Positions 1 to 6,726 are shown, counted from the stretch's first letter. The stretch is DNA of 10,881 nt from Rikenellaceae bacterium (GCA_900767405.1 CAAFZB010000024.1:1-10881), one strand, 5' to 3'. Notes: a model not told the origin generated them from the letters alone. Made by a program: numbers and translations.

Positions 1-2
1 GA

Positions 3-89
3 AAATCACTCGGATACCTGACACCGCTGGAGTATTTCAAAAAAATGTTTAACTTTACATCCGATAGTGCTGTTGCACTGTCAAATTAA
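3..89 (+). CDS. C-terminal end of an integrase-core transposase (IS30-like), partial
   Basis: Only the last 28 codons and a TAA stop lie in the window; the gene continues to the left. The visible tail begins KSLGYLTPLEYFKK and ends VALSN. The two bases before it (ga) would complete an Arg codon if the missing base is C or A, giving RKSLGY. The pattern (R)KSLGY.TP.E.F closes the catalytic core of many DDE transposases of the IS30 and IS3/rve type, where the last catalytic Glu lies upstream of it. The short VALSN tail fits IS30-like elements better, but this is from memory of family patterns. The element's right inverted repeat should lie shortly after base 89, so the IS end may reach the recJ promoter. 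The mate repeat is outside the window, so the boundary cannot be placed. Confidence 0.6.
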   Translation, partial: KSLGYLTPLEYFKKMFNFTSDSAVALSN

Positions 90-99
90 ATTCGGCAGA

Positions 100-107
100 T
101 ATATTTG
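100..107 (+). promoter_or_regulatory. recJ promoter, -7 box
   Basis: TATATTTG matches the Bacteroidota -7 consensus TAnnTTTG in full. The nearest upstream TTG (73-75) is 24 bases away, longer than the usual 19-21, so the -33 element is weak or missing. Transcription should begin around 112-113, which is next to the ATG at 114. Confidence 0.6.
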
Positions 108-113
108 CAGATT

Positions 114-1847
114 ATGGGAAAAGAATGCCGCTGGATACTGGACGGAAAAGCCGATGAAGCGAAGGTCGAAAGACTTTCAGCCGAAATAGGCATCGACCGC
201 GTCCTCTCCGAACTTCTGGTCAAGCGCGGGGTGGAAACGTTCGAGCAGGCGCGCGCATTCTTCCGCCCAAGTCTGGAGAACCTGCACGATCCTTTCCTTA
301 TGAAAGATATGGACAAGGCCGTGGAGAGGCTGGAGCGGGCTGTTGACAAAGGCGAGCGTATTCTGGTTTACGGAGACTATGACGTTGACGGAACGACAGC
401 GGTGGCCCTTGTATATTCTTTCCTGAAAAAATACACAGACAATCTTGGATTCTATGTTCCCGACCGCTACGACGAGGGATACGGAGTTTCAATAAAGGGT
501 ATCGACTGGGCCGCCGAGAACGGTTACAGCCTCATAATCACTCTGGACTGCGGAATCAAGGCGATAGATAAAGTCAGGCACGCAAGCCAGAAAGGAATAG
601 ACGTGATAATCTGTGACCATCACCTCCCCGAGGAATCCCTTCCGGAAGCCGTTGCCGTGCTGGATCCAAAACGGGAAGACTGTTCATATCCTTTCGACGA
701 CCTGAGCGGATGCGGTGTCGGATTCAAGTTGGTACAGGCCTACGCTGCCAGCAAAGGCATTCCTTTCGAGGAACTCGTTCCCCTGCTGGACCTTCTGGTA
801 GTCAGCATTTCTTCCGACCTCGTGACAATGGTGGGAGAAAACAGGATCCTGTCTCATTTCGGACTCAAGCAGCTCAACGAGAATCCGCGCCAGGGCCTTC
901 TGGCAATGATTATGCTCTCAAACCTCGAACCCGGGCACCTTAACATAGACGACATTGTATTCAAGATAGGACCCAGGATCAATGCGGCAGGAAGAATGGA
1001 AAGCGGCCAGATGGCGGTCGAACTCCTCATCGCGACAGACGAGACGCAGGCGATGCATATCGGCTCCAAGATAAACGACAACAACAACGAGCGTAAAAGC
1101 ATTGACCGGGAAATTACCCAGGAAGCCCTCGAGATGGTTCAGAACGGCACCTGTCTGGCTTCGGAAAATGCAACTGTCGTTTACAGCGAAGGCTGGAACA
1201 AGGGCGTGGTGGGAATTGTAGCCTCCCGTCTGGTAGAAGCATACTACAAACCGGCAATCGTCCTCACGAAATCCAACGGGTTCGTGACAGGGTCTGCCCG
1301 AAGCATTCAGGGATTCGACCTTTACGAAGCCATCGAGAGCTGCGCAGACCTTATGGAGAATTTCGGAGGTCACGTCTATGCTGCCGGGCTCACTATGAAA
1401 GAAGAGAATCTGGCCGAGTTCAGCCGGCGTATCGACAAGGCCGTGGGAGAGAAAATCACAGAGGATATGCTTACTCCCGTCCTGAATGCAGACGCAAAAC
1501 TGGATTTCTCCCAGATTACACCGAAATTCGTCAGAATCCTCAAGCAGTTCCAACCTTTCGGACCGGGGAACAGCAATCCCGTGTTCATCACCGAAAACGT
1601 TTACGATTCCGGCAACGGAAGAAAAGTGGGAGCCGGCGGGGTTCATATGAAGCTGGACCTCATCCAGGAAAGCCAGCCATATCATCAGATAGCCGCCATA
1701 GCCTTCAATATGTCCGAATACTATGACTATATCAAGGACGGCAATCCCATCGATATCTGCTATTCAATCGTAGAGAATTATTACAGGGGAAACTCCATCA
1801 TCCAGCTACGCATCAAGGACCTCAAGGAGAGAGAAGACATCATCTGA
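114..1847 (+). CDS. recJ: Single-stranded-DNA-specific exonuclease RecJ
   Basis: RecJ degrades single-stranded DNA 5' to 3' in recombinational and mismatch repair in the cytoplasm. The 577-residue product has the DHH phosphoesterase core: GDYDVDGTT (residues 87-95), DCG (145-147), DHH (168-170), then GRM after an RINAAG stretch near 288-295. The DHHA1 domain contains GWNKGVVGIVASR (about 360-372) and GGH (418-420), and an OB-type domain has FQPFGPGNSNPVF (479-491). Length fits the family. An in-frame TTG at 105 lies inside the -7 box and cannot be the start of an mRNA made from that promoter, so ATG 114 is chosen. There is no Shine-Dalgarno site. The last 42 bases are antisense to the end of aroE. 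Identity is near certain; the start is likely. Confidence 0.95.
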   Translation: MGKECRWILDGKADEAKVERLSAEIGIDRVLSELLVKRGVETFEQARAFFRPSLENLHDPFLMKDMDKAVERLERAVDKGERILVYGDYDVDGTTAVALVYSFLKKYTDNLGFYVPDRYDEGYGVSIKGIDWAAENGYSLIITLDCGIKAIDKVRHASQKGIDVIICDHHLPEESLPEAVAVLDPKREDCSYPFDDLSGCGVGFKLVQAYAASKGIPFEELVPLLDLLVVSISSDLVTMVGENRILSHFGLKQLNENPRQGLLAMIMLSNLEPGHLNIDDIVFKIGPRINAAGRMESGQMAVELLIATDETQAMHIGSKINDNNNERKSIDREITQEALEMVQNGTCLASENATVVYSEGWNKGVVGIVASRLVEAYYKPAIVLTKSNGFVTGSARSIQGFDLYEAIESCADLMENFGGHVYAAGLTMKEENLAEFSRRIDKAVGEKITEDMLTPVLNADAKLDFSQITPKFVRILKQFQPFGPGNSNPVFITENVYDSGNGRKVGAGGVHMKLDLIQESQPYHQIAAIAFNMSEYYDYIKDGNPIDICYSIVENYYRGNSIIQLRIKDLKEREDII

Positions 1848-2504
1848 CTTCTCCCCTGTCATAAGTTCGTAGCCGCATTGAGCCTGGGCCAGAAGCCAGT
1901 CTTTTCCGCTCACATACCTTGCTTTTCCACCATTCAGACCGTCCACCATACCTTCACAGAATGACGGATTACGGTAGTTTGCCTCTATCAGGCAGTTGCA
2001 ACGGAATTTGTCTATTCCCTCGACGGCACTCGGAAGCGTATATATTATAAGGTCTGCCGTTACTCCTTGTCCGACTTCATCGTGATGATAGACTTTTACA
2101 TCGAATCCGCAGTCTGCGGCAGCGGCCTGCGCCGCCTTCCCTGCCCCGCCGTATCCTATCACTGCGGCAGTGCCCGAAGTTACCGGGACCTTCGAGAGAA
2201 TGGACAGGAGTCCGCGATAGTCTGAATTGTACGCCACTATGCCATCGGCGGTCTTGACCGCAATATTTGCAACCCTCGTACGCAGGCACTCCGGAGAAAG
2301 GATATCGGCCCTGCGGCAGGCACTTTCCTTAAACGGAGAGGTGACGTTTATTGCCGCATATCTGTCGAGAAATTCCTTCCAGGCCTGCTCGAAATCCTGT
2401 GTTTCAACAAGATTGTAGTTCCACTTACCGCCGTAAGCCTTCCTGAAGAGTTCCGGGCTTCTGGAGTGGGAGACGGGATACCCTATGAGTGCGAATTCAG
2501 GCAT
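1806..2504 (-). CDS. aroE: Shikimate dehydrogenase, compact form
   Basis: It should reduce 3-dehydroshikimate to shikimate with NADPH in aromatic amino acid synthesis. The 232-residue protein keeps the substrate-site signature: SHSRSP (12-17, shikimate-binding Ser14 and Ser16), NVTSPFK with catalytic Lys59, Asn80, catalytic Asp95 in YNSD, and the glycine-rich GYGGAGKAA (117-125). The C-terminal LLAQAQ (204-209) matches the Gln-containing substrate helix. It is about 40 residues shorter than the E. coli enzyme. The missing part seems to be in the nucleotide domain: VYHHDE replaces the usual NRT/S loop, and TLPSA replaces NATPLG. The ATG lies inside the end of the upstream methyltransferase gene (8-base overlap), so translation is probably coupled. 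The other end overlaps recJ by 42 bp tail to tail. Function is well supported; cofactor preference is open. Confidence 0.88.
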   Translation of the reverse strand: MPEFALIGYPVSHSRSPELFRKAYGGKWNYNLVETQDFEQAWKEFLDRYAAINVTSPFKESACRRADILSPECLRTRVANIAVKTADGIVAYNSDYRGLLSILSKVPVTSGTAAVIGYGGAGKAAQAAAADCGFDVKVYHHDEVGQGVTADLIIYTLPSAVEGIDKFRCNCLIEANYRNPSFCEGMVDGLNGGKARYVSGKDWLLAQAQCGYELMTGEKSDDVFSLLEVLDA

Positions 2505-3285
2505 TGCGCTGTCTGACCGCCTCGAACAACAGGATAGCGGTGCTTACACTTACGTTAAGACTGTCAAGTTTGCCCAGCATAGGGATTCTGATGTGGGCAT
2601 CGGCGGCCTGCCGCCAGATATCCGTCAGCCCCGTGGACTCCGTCCCCATAACGAGGGCGGTGCCGCCTTTCATGGGAGTGTCGTAGTAAAGTTCGGAGTC
2701 TTGCAACTGAGCGGTGAATATTCCGATTCCCTTTCCCTTGAGGAACGTTATCGCCTGTTCCGAAGAACAGCAGACCACCGGGACAGAGAAAACAGCTCCC
2801 AGCGATGCGCGGATAAGATTGGGATTATAGATATCGGTAAGAGCATCGCACACCAGAACGGCATCGGCGCCGGCCGCATCGGCCGAACGGAGCACTGCTC
2901 CCAGATTCCCCGGTTTTTCCACAGATTCCAGCACAACTACAAGCGGATTCTCGGGCAGATTCAGGTCTTCAAGAGTGATAAAGCGGCTGTGCACCTCGGC
3001 GATAACCCCTTCGGTGCCCTCCCGGTAGGCAACTTTCTCATATACCGCACGGCTCACCTGAAAAATACGGGTGCCGTCCGGCAGTGTGCAGGACAATCCC
3101 TTTGGAAGGATTTCCTTGCAGCAGAAAACCGAATCGACGGCATAGCCGGCTTCCAGGCAATGCTCCAGCTCACGGATACCCTCGACCACAAAAAGACCGC
3201 TCTCGCGCCTCAGAGATGATTTCTGCTGGAGCGCGAGAAGCTGTCTGATTTTCGGATTCTGTACCGATGTTATTGTTTCTTCCAC
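2497..3285 (-). CDS. TrmH/SpoU-family RNA 2'-O-methyltransferase
   Basis: This is a 262-residue SPOUT (knotted) methyltransferase that uses S-adenosylmethionine to methylate a ribose 2'-OH in tRNA or rRNA. The N-terminal substrate-binding domain spans about residues 30-100 (FVVEGIREL at 32-40). The three family motifs are present: KPGNLGAVLRSADAAG (124-139), VMGTESTGL (212-220) and IPMLGKLDSLNVSVS (234-248). The target RNA cannot be told from sequence; an RlmB-like rRNA role and a tRNA Gm18-type role are both possible. The start is GTG: the lysS stop and this start read TAGTG and share one G. No ATG lies nearby, and the EETITSVQNPKI opening is typical of the family. It sits between lysS and aroE in an overlapping three-gene operon, which suggests a housekeeping translation role and tight coupling to lysS. 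Confidence 0.9.
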   Translation of the reverse strand: MEETITSVQNPKIRQLLALQQKSSLRRESGLFVVEGIRELEHCLEAGYAVDSVFCCKEILPKGLSCTLPDGTRIFQVSRAVYEKVAYREGTEGVIAEVHSRFITLEDLNLPENPLVVVLESVEKPGNLGAVLRSADAAGADAVLVCDALTDIYNPNLIRASLGAVFSVPVVCCSSEQAITFLKGKGIGIFTAQLQDSELYYDTPMKGGTALVMGTESTGLTDIWRQAADAHIRIPMLGKLDSLNVSVSTAILLFEAVRQRNA

Positions 3286-4826
3286 TATTGCGTGTCTTCT
3301 TTCTTCTCTTCTTTGCGAAGCACCTTCTCGGGTCTCATCTGAGGGAAGAACAAAACGTCCTGGATGGCTGTCTGACCGGTCATAAACATTGTAAGGCGGT
3401 CTATTCCCATTCCCAAACCCGAGGTAGGAGGCATTCCGTATTCCAGCGCACGTACAAAGTCCATATCTATGTACATAGCTTCGTCGTCACCCTTGGTCTT
3501 GAGGGCGGCCTGCTCCTGGAATCTTTCGAGCTGGTCTATAGGGTCGTTAAGCTCTGAATAAGCGTTGGCGAGTTCCTTTCCGCATACGAAAAGCTCGAAT
3601 CTTTCGGTAAGGTTGGGATTCGTACGGTGACGTTTTGTCAGAGGAGACATTTCCACGGGATAATCTGTAACAAATGTAGGCTGGATAAGCTTTGACTCGC
3701 AATACTCTCCAAAGATTGCGTCGATAAGCTTTCCCTTGCCCATAGAAGGCTCGATTTCTACGTTGAGCCTCTTGCAGGCAGCGCGGAGTTCGTCTTCATC
3801 CATTGCGCTTACGTCCACGCCTGCATATTCCTTTATGGCGTCCAGGATGGGAAGGCGGCGGTATTCTCCACCGAAATCGACCTCGTGCTCTCCAATCTTG
3901 ACGACGGTAGTGCCGTTGACCTTTGTCGAGATTTTTGCGAGCATCTTCTCCACGAATTCCATCATCCAGTTGTAATCCTTGTAGGCAACGTAGATTTCCA
4001 TACAGGTGAATTCGGGATTGTGGGTCTTGTCCATTCCTTCGTTACGGAAATCCTTTGCAAACTCATAGACACCGTTGTAGCCTCCCACGATAAGACGCTT
4101 GAGGTACAGTTCGTTGGCTATTCTCAGATACAGCGGTATATCCAAAGCGTTATGATGAGTGACGAAAGGCCTTGCCGTAGCGCCTCCGGGAATGCTCTGA
4201 AGGATAGGGGTCTCGACTTCAAGGCATCCTGCCTCGTTGAAATACTCCCTCATAGTGGCGATTATCTGCGCCCTCTTTACGAAAGTATCCTTTACCGCAG
4301 GATTCACGATAAGATCCACATACCTCTGACGATACCTCAATTCGGGGTCTGTAAAGGCATCGAACGTCTGGCCGTCCAGCTCCTTGACTATGGGGAGCAC
4401 CCTCAGCGACTTGCTCAGGAGTGTCAGTTCCTTGACGTGAATCGAGAGCTGGCCTGTCTGGGTTATGAAGGCAAAACCCTTGATACCAATGATATCGCCT
4501 ATGTCCAGAAGTTTCTTCCAGACCGTATTGTACATTGTCTTGTCTTCCCCGGGGCAAATCTCGTCACGCTTGACATATATCTGGATTCTGCCGTCGGCAT
4601 CCTGGATTTCTCCGAAAGAAGCCGCGCCCATTATACGGCGGCTCATAATTCTGCCGGCTATGCATACATCCTGGAAATTGGCTTTTTGCGCATCGTAGTT
4701 TTCCGCAATTTCCAATGTATTGGTATTAACCGGATAAAGAGCTGCGGGATAAGGTTCGATTCCAAGTTCCCTGAGCTTTGCAAGAGATTCTCTACGAATC
4801 TGTTCCTGTTCGCTGTATTCTGCCAT
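3285..4826 (-). CDS. lysS: Lysyl-tRNA synthetase, class II
   Basis: It charges tRNA-Lys with lysine in the cytoplasm using ATP. The 513-residue product has the N-terminal OB-fold anticodon-binding domain (about 54-140) and a class II catalytic core: motif 1 around 205-222 (ETPILQ then GGATARPF), motif 2 FRNEGMDKTHNPEFT (260-274) and motif 3 SGLGMGIDRL (469-478). Length is near the 505 residues of E. coli LysS, with a short charged tail (EEKKEDTQ). An upstream in-frame TTG at 4850 overlaps the -7 box and is rejected. ATG 4826 gives the usual MAEYSEQEQ opening and a 5' UTR of about 17 bases. It leads the lysS-trmH-aroE operon and may also get read-through from the cluster upstream, which is on the same strand. 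Confidence 0.96.
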   Translation of the reverse strand: MAEYSEQEQIRRESLAKLRELGIEPYPAALYPVNTNTLEIAENYDAQKANFQDVCIAGRIMSRRIMGAASFGEIQDADGRIQIYVKRDEICPGEDKTMYNTVWKKLLDIGDIIGIKGFAFITQTGQLSIHVKELTLLSKSLRVLPIVKELDGQTFDAFTDPELRYRQRYVDLIVNPAVKDTFVKRAQIIATMREYFNEAGCLEVETPILQSIPGGATARPFVTHHNALDIPLYLRIANELYLKRLIVGGYNGVYEFAKDFRNEGMDKTHNPEFTCMEIYVAYKDYNWMMEFVEKMLAKISTKVNGTTVVKIGEHEVDFGGEYRRLPILDAIKEYAGVDVSAMDEDELRAACKRLNVEIEPSMGKGKLIDAIFGEYCESKLIQPTFVTDYPVEMSPLTKRHRTNPNLTERFELFVCGKELANAYSELNDPIDQLERFQEQAALKTKGDDEAMYIDMDFVRALEYGMPPTSGLGMGIDRLTMFMTGQTAIQDVLFFPQMRPEKVLRKEEKKEDTQ

Positions 4827-4847
4827 CGTTTCTACAATTAAGAGATG

Positions 4848-4855
4848 CAAATTTA
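4848..4855 (-). promoter_or_regulatory. lysS promoter, -7 box
   Basis: Read on the minus strand the site is TAAATTTG, a full match to TAnnTTTG. No clear TTTG is seen 19-21 bases upstream. The predicted start near 4843 leaves a leader of about 17 bases before the lysS ATG. The box lies only 6 bases past the stop of the hydrolase remnant at 4862-4966. Confidence 0.65.
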
Positions 4856-4861
4856 CAATTT

Positions 4862-4966
4862 TTATTGGATTTTAGCCATCCCGTTGAACTCGATATGAAA
4901 GGACAGCCCCCATTCTCCCAGGAGCGCCCCGCATCCGATATTGTCCGACAGAACCGTTATCTTCAT
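4862..4966 (-). pseudogene. N-terminal remnant of a metallo-beta-lactamase-fold hydrolase
   Basis: This 34-codon frame opens MKITVLSDNIGCGALLGEWG and continues with LSFHIEFNG, then MAKIQ and a TAA. It closely resembles the start of MBL-fold metal-dependent hydrolases of the COG1237 type, which open MKITVLvDN, have ..GLSf.IE..GkkILfDTG at this point, and run to roughly 250 residues. Here the frame stops exactly where ILFDTG is expected. The HxHxDH metal-binding motif further downstream is absent, so it cannot be an active enzyme. The ATG is 6 bases after the stop of the nucleosidase-like lipoprotein gene, so an intact ancestor was probably the third gene of that operon. The stop lies 6 bases before the lysS -7 box, which suggests that a deletion joined the two. 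A short functional peptide cannot be excluded. Confidence 0.6.
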
Positions 4967-4972
4967 AATGTC

Positions 4973-5569
4973 TTACCTGAACCGTATCATTTCTACGGTT
5001 TGTTTCACGTTCGCCCAGACTTCGTCACTTGTCAGCACTCCCGATTCGCGTATGGCATTGTTCAGGAATTCATCTACACTCAGGTTGTCGCTTACGATTT
5101 TCACAGCCGCGACCAGTTCGAGATGAGGCGAGAATGATGCTATGTAATTGAGCTCCATATCATAAAGCGTGGGTTCAGTCCTATCTGATTCTGTAAAAAA
5201 ACTGTTTCCCGTGTAACAGGGAAGACCTTCGTCCGAAAGGTGGAGCGGGTTGGCGTGGTCATCGAACTTGTAGTTTCCGTCTGTGTATCTGAACGAATCG
5301 CTCACCAAACAAACCGTTCCAATTTCGATGTTGTTGCTTCCGGCATAGCCGATGTTGATGATGCGGGTTCCCTTTGGAAGATTGCAGCAGGCCTTGATGA
5401 CATTGCCGGCGCCGACTCCTGTCTTTATACATTCTATCCCGGGAAAAATCTCCCGGCACTTGTTGTATTCCGCCTCTTCTGCCGCAAGGATCACAATCCT
5501 GCTCTCATTGCTGCAGGAGCAAAGGCCTACGGCAATCGCTGCCGCCAAGAGTAACAATATTCTCTTCAT
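4973..5569 (-). CDS. Predicted lipoprotein related to MTA/SAH nucleosidase
   Basis: The 198-residue product starts with Lys-Arg, a hydrophobic stretch (4-16) and an LCSC lipobox with Cys19, so it is probably a lipid-anchored envelope protein. The rest resembles the PNP/UDP phosphorylase fold, closest to 5'-methylthioadenosine/S-adenosylhomocysteine nucleosidase. Visible matches are ILAAEEAE (Glu34 aligns without gaps to the E. coli acid Glu12), GVGAGN (51-56), IGYAGSNN (73-80), TGNSFF (120-125), DMEL with Glu139 (ribose-binding Glu174 in E. coli) and IVSD with Asp161 (catalytic Asp197). It is shorter than the 232-residue cytosolic enzyme, and export is unusual for this family. Substrate is unknown. 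ATG 5569 is chosen over an extension to 5605 because it gives a clean signal peptide and avoids overlap with the upstream gene; GGAG lies 2 bases before it. The upstream SH3-like gene ends 16 bases away. Confidence 0.72.
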   Translation of the reverse strand: MKRILLLLAAAIAVGLCSCSNESRIVILAAEEAEYNKCREIFPGIECIKTGVGAGNVIKACCNLPKGTRIINIGYAGSNNIEIGTVCLVSDSFRYTDGNYKFDDHANPLHLSDEGLPCYTGNSFFTESDRTEPTLYDMELNYIASFSPHLELVAAVKIVSDNLSVDEFLNNAIRESGVLTSDEVWANVKQTVEMIRFR

Positions 5570-5585
5570 AGCTCCAATTTTAATG

Positions 5586-6107
5586 TCAGAATGTATCAAT
5601 CGCATCCCAGTTCATAAGATAGGCCTGAATGAATCCGGCACCTCCTTCTCCAAGGCTTATCTCATACCATCCGTCTTTAAGGCCCAGGCATCTGTATGTA
5701 TCCGGGCACATCCCTTCTTCGTAGATGATATCACATTTTACCCCGGCAGCCGGATCCGGCTCACAGAGAACCTGCACCATTCCGGGAGTTTTCATATATA
5801 CGACACCCTTCCCTTCTGCCGCCGACCAGATTTCAACACTTGCACCTTCTTTATCAATGGTGAAAGTGTCTTGAATATCGGCCGTATAAGTGTTGTCATC
5901 TTCGCTGGCATAACGTGCCACCGTGCCATCAGGAAGAATGACAACCTTCATCTGCGTTGCATTTGAAAGACTGTCAAGGGTATCCCAGGCGGCTTCATCA
6001 TCGATTATCCCGGCAACTTTTGAATGCTCGAACAAGGAAATTGCGCAATAGGCAAGGGCTAGGGCGGCGATAGCCACCAGGCCGATAACAAAAGGTTTTC
6101 TCTTCAT
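5586..6107 (-). CDS. Membrane-anchored SH3-like protein, function unknown
   Basis: A 173-residue protein of unknown role. Residues 6-26 form one hydrophobic segment after a KRK start; Cys21 follows Tyr, which is a poor lipobox, so a membrane anchor with the rest outside the cytoplasm is more likely. The C-terminal part (about 103-168) reads like a bacterial SH3 domain: VQVLCEPDP, a strand, then DGWYEISLGEGGAGFIQAYL, which matches the GWy.V...g..GyV...yl pattern. Four cysteines lie in this domain (115, 125, 134, 140), a pattern that could give disulfides in the periplasm. The middle (about 50-95) has no fold I recognise. It is the first gene of the cluster with the nucleosidase-like lipoprotein and the hydrolase remnant, and has its own promoter. 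Bacterial SH3 domains often bind cell-wall or protein ligands, but no ligand can be assigned here. Confidence 0.75.
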   Translation of the reverse strand: MKRKPFVIGLVAIAALALAYCAISLFEHSKVAGIIDDEAAWDTLDSLSNATQMKVVILPDGTVARYASEDDNTYTADIQDTFTIDKEGASVEIWSAAEGKGVVYMKTPGMVQVLCEPDPAAGVKCDIIYEEGMCPDTYRCLGLKDGWYEISLGEGGAGFIQAYLMNWDAIDTF

Positions 6108-6127
6108 TTTGAAATCTTTTACTCAGA

Positions 6128-6156
6128 CAAATTTACGAAATATCCCCGTTATCAAA
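6128..6156 (-). promoter_or_regulatory. Promoter of the SH3-like/lipoprotein cluster
   Basis: On the minus strand, TTTG (6156-6153), 17 bases and TAAATTTG (6135-6128) match the Bacteroidota -33/-7 pattern with a slightly short spacer. Transcription should start near 6123, giving a leader of about 16 bases before the ATG at 6107. Confidence 0.6.
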
Positions 6157-6169
6157 GAGTATTTCTTCG

Positions 6170-6177
6170 TATATTTG
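6170..6177 (+). promoter_or_regulatory. aroK promoter, -7 box
   Basis: TATATTTG is a full TAnnTTTG match. No convincing -33 TTTG is seen at the usual distance. The predicted start near 6182 leaves about 27 bases before the aroK ATG. It is back to back with the minus-strand promoter at 6128-6156, only 13 bases from its -33 element. Confidence 0.55.
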
Positions 6178-6208
6178 ACCCGATTAATCAAAGAGTTCCA
6201 GCGTAGAG

Positions 6209-6715
6209 ATGGTAATATGCCTTACAGGATTTATGGGCTGCGGGAAAAGCAGCACGGGAGCGGCTCTGGCAAAGCTTCTGAACCGGGAATTCATAGACCT
6301 GGACGACTATGTCCAGGAATGCGAAGGGCTTACCGTCACCCAACTGTTCGCCCTCGGGCAGGGACGTTTCCGGGAAGCGGAGTCCCGCTGTCTGAGGCAG
6401 ATTCTGGCCAGGGCCGATAAAGACTTTGTCCTGGCTCTGGGCGGAGGAACCCTGGAAAGCGAATCCAACCAGAGGCTTGTGCTTGAGAAAACCCGCTGCA
6501 TTTATCTTGAGACATCGCTCCTCATCATTAAAGAACGGCTGAAGAACTCCGGGACCGGACGTCCCCTGTACTCCCCGGAAACGGTGGGGGAACTTTACAA
6601 TTCAAGAATTGACCTATACAGGAAAGCAGAGCTGACGGTCCGTACCGATTCGCTGTCGGCGGTTCAAGTTGCAAAGCACATTGCAGAATTGCTGTCCGTG
6701 GAATGCGGTGATTGA
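6209..6715 (+). CDS. aroK: Shikimate kinase
   Basis: It phosphorylates shikimate at the 3-OH with ATP in the cytoplasm, two steps before chorismate. The 168-residue product has the usual length. The Walker A P-loop is GFMGCGKSS (7-15), the shikimate-binding DLDD sits at 30-33, GGGT is at 76-79, and the lid carries GRPLY (about 116-120) with its conserved Arg. The ATG at 6209 places the P-loop at residue 7, as in other shikimate kinases; no strong Shine-Dalgarno site is seen. It is the only shikimate gene on this strand: aroE lies about 3.7 kb away on the other strand in a separate operon. The gene ends 78 bases before ssb, and a hairpin lies in that gap. Confidence 0.95.
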   Translation: MVICLTGFMGCGKSSTGAALAKLLNREFIDLDDYVQECEGLTVTQLFALGQGRFREAESRCLRQILARADKDFVLALGGGTLESESNQRLVLEKTRCIYLETSLLIIKERLKNSGTGRPLYSPETVGELYNSRIDLYRKAELTVRTDSLSAVQVAKHIAELLSVECGD

Positions 6716-6726
6716 AATAATTTTCG

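Noticed and set aside
918..1685. Long minus-strand frame (255 codons) opposite recJ
   Set aside because: It lies wholly inside a well-supported recJ and shows no family motif; it is a shadow of recJ codon usage.
2485..3219. Plus-strand frame of 244 codons opposite the methyltransferase
   Set aside because: The minus-strand frame has all three SPOUT motifs, and this frame has no recognisable domain.
3885..4841. Plus-strand frame of 318 codons opposite lysS
   Set aside because: lysS is certain from its class II motifs; this frame is antisense noise despite its length.
5570..5605. N-terminal extension of the nucleosidase-like lipoprotein
   Set aside because: It would overlap the upstream gene and bury the signal peptide behind 12 residues; ATG 5569 gives a standard lipoprotein start.
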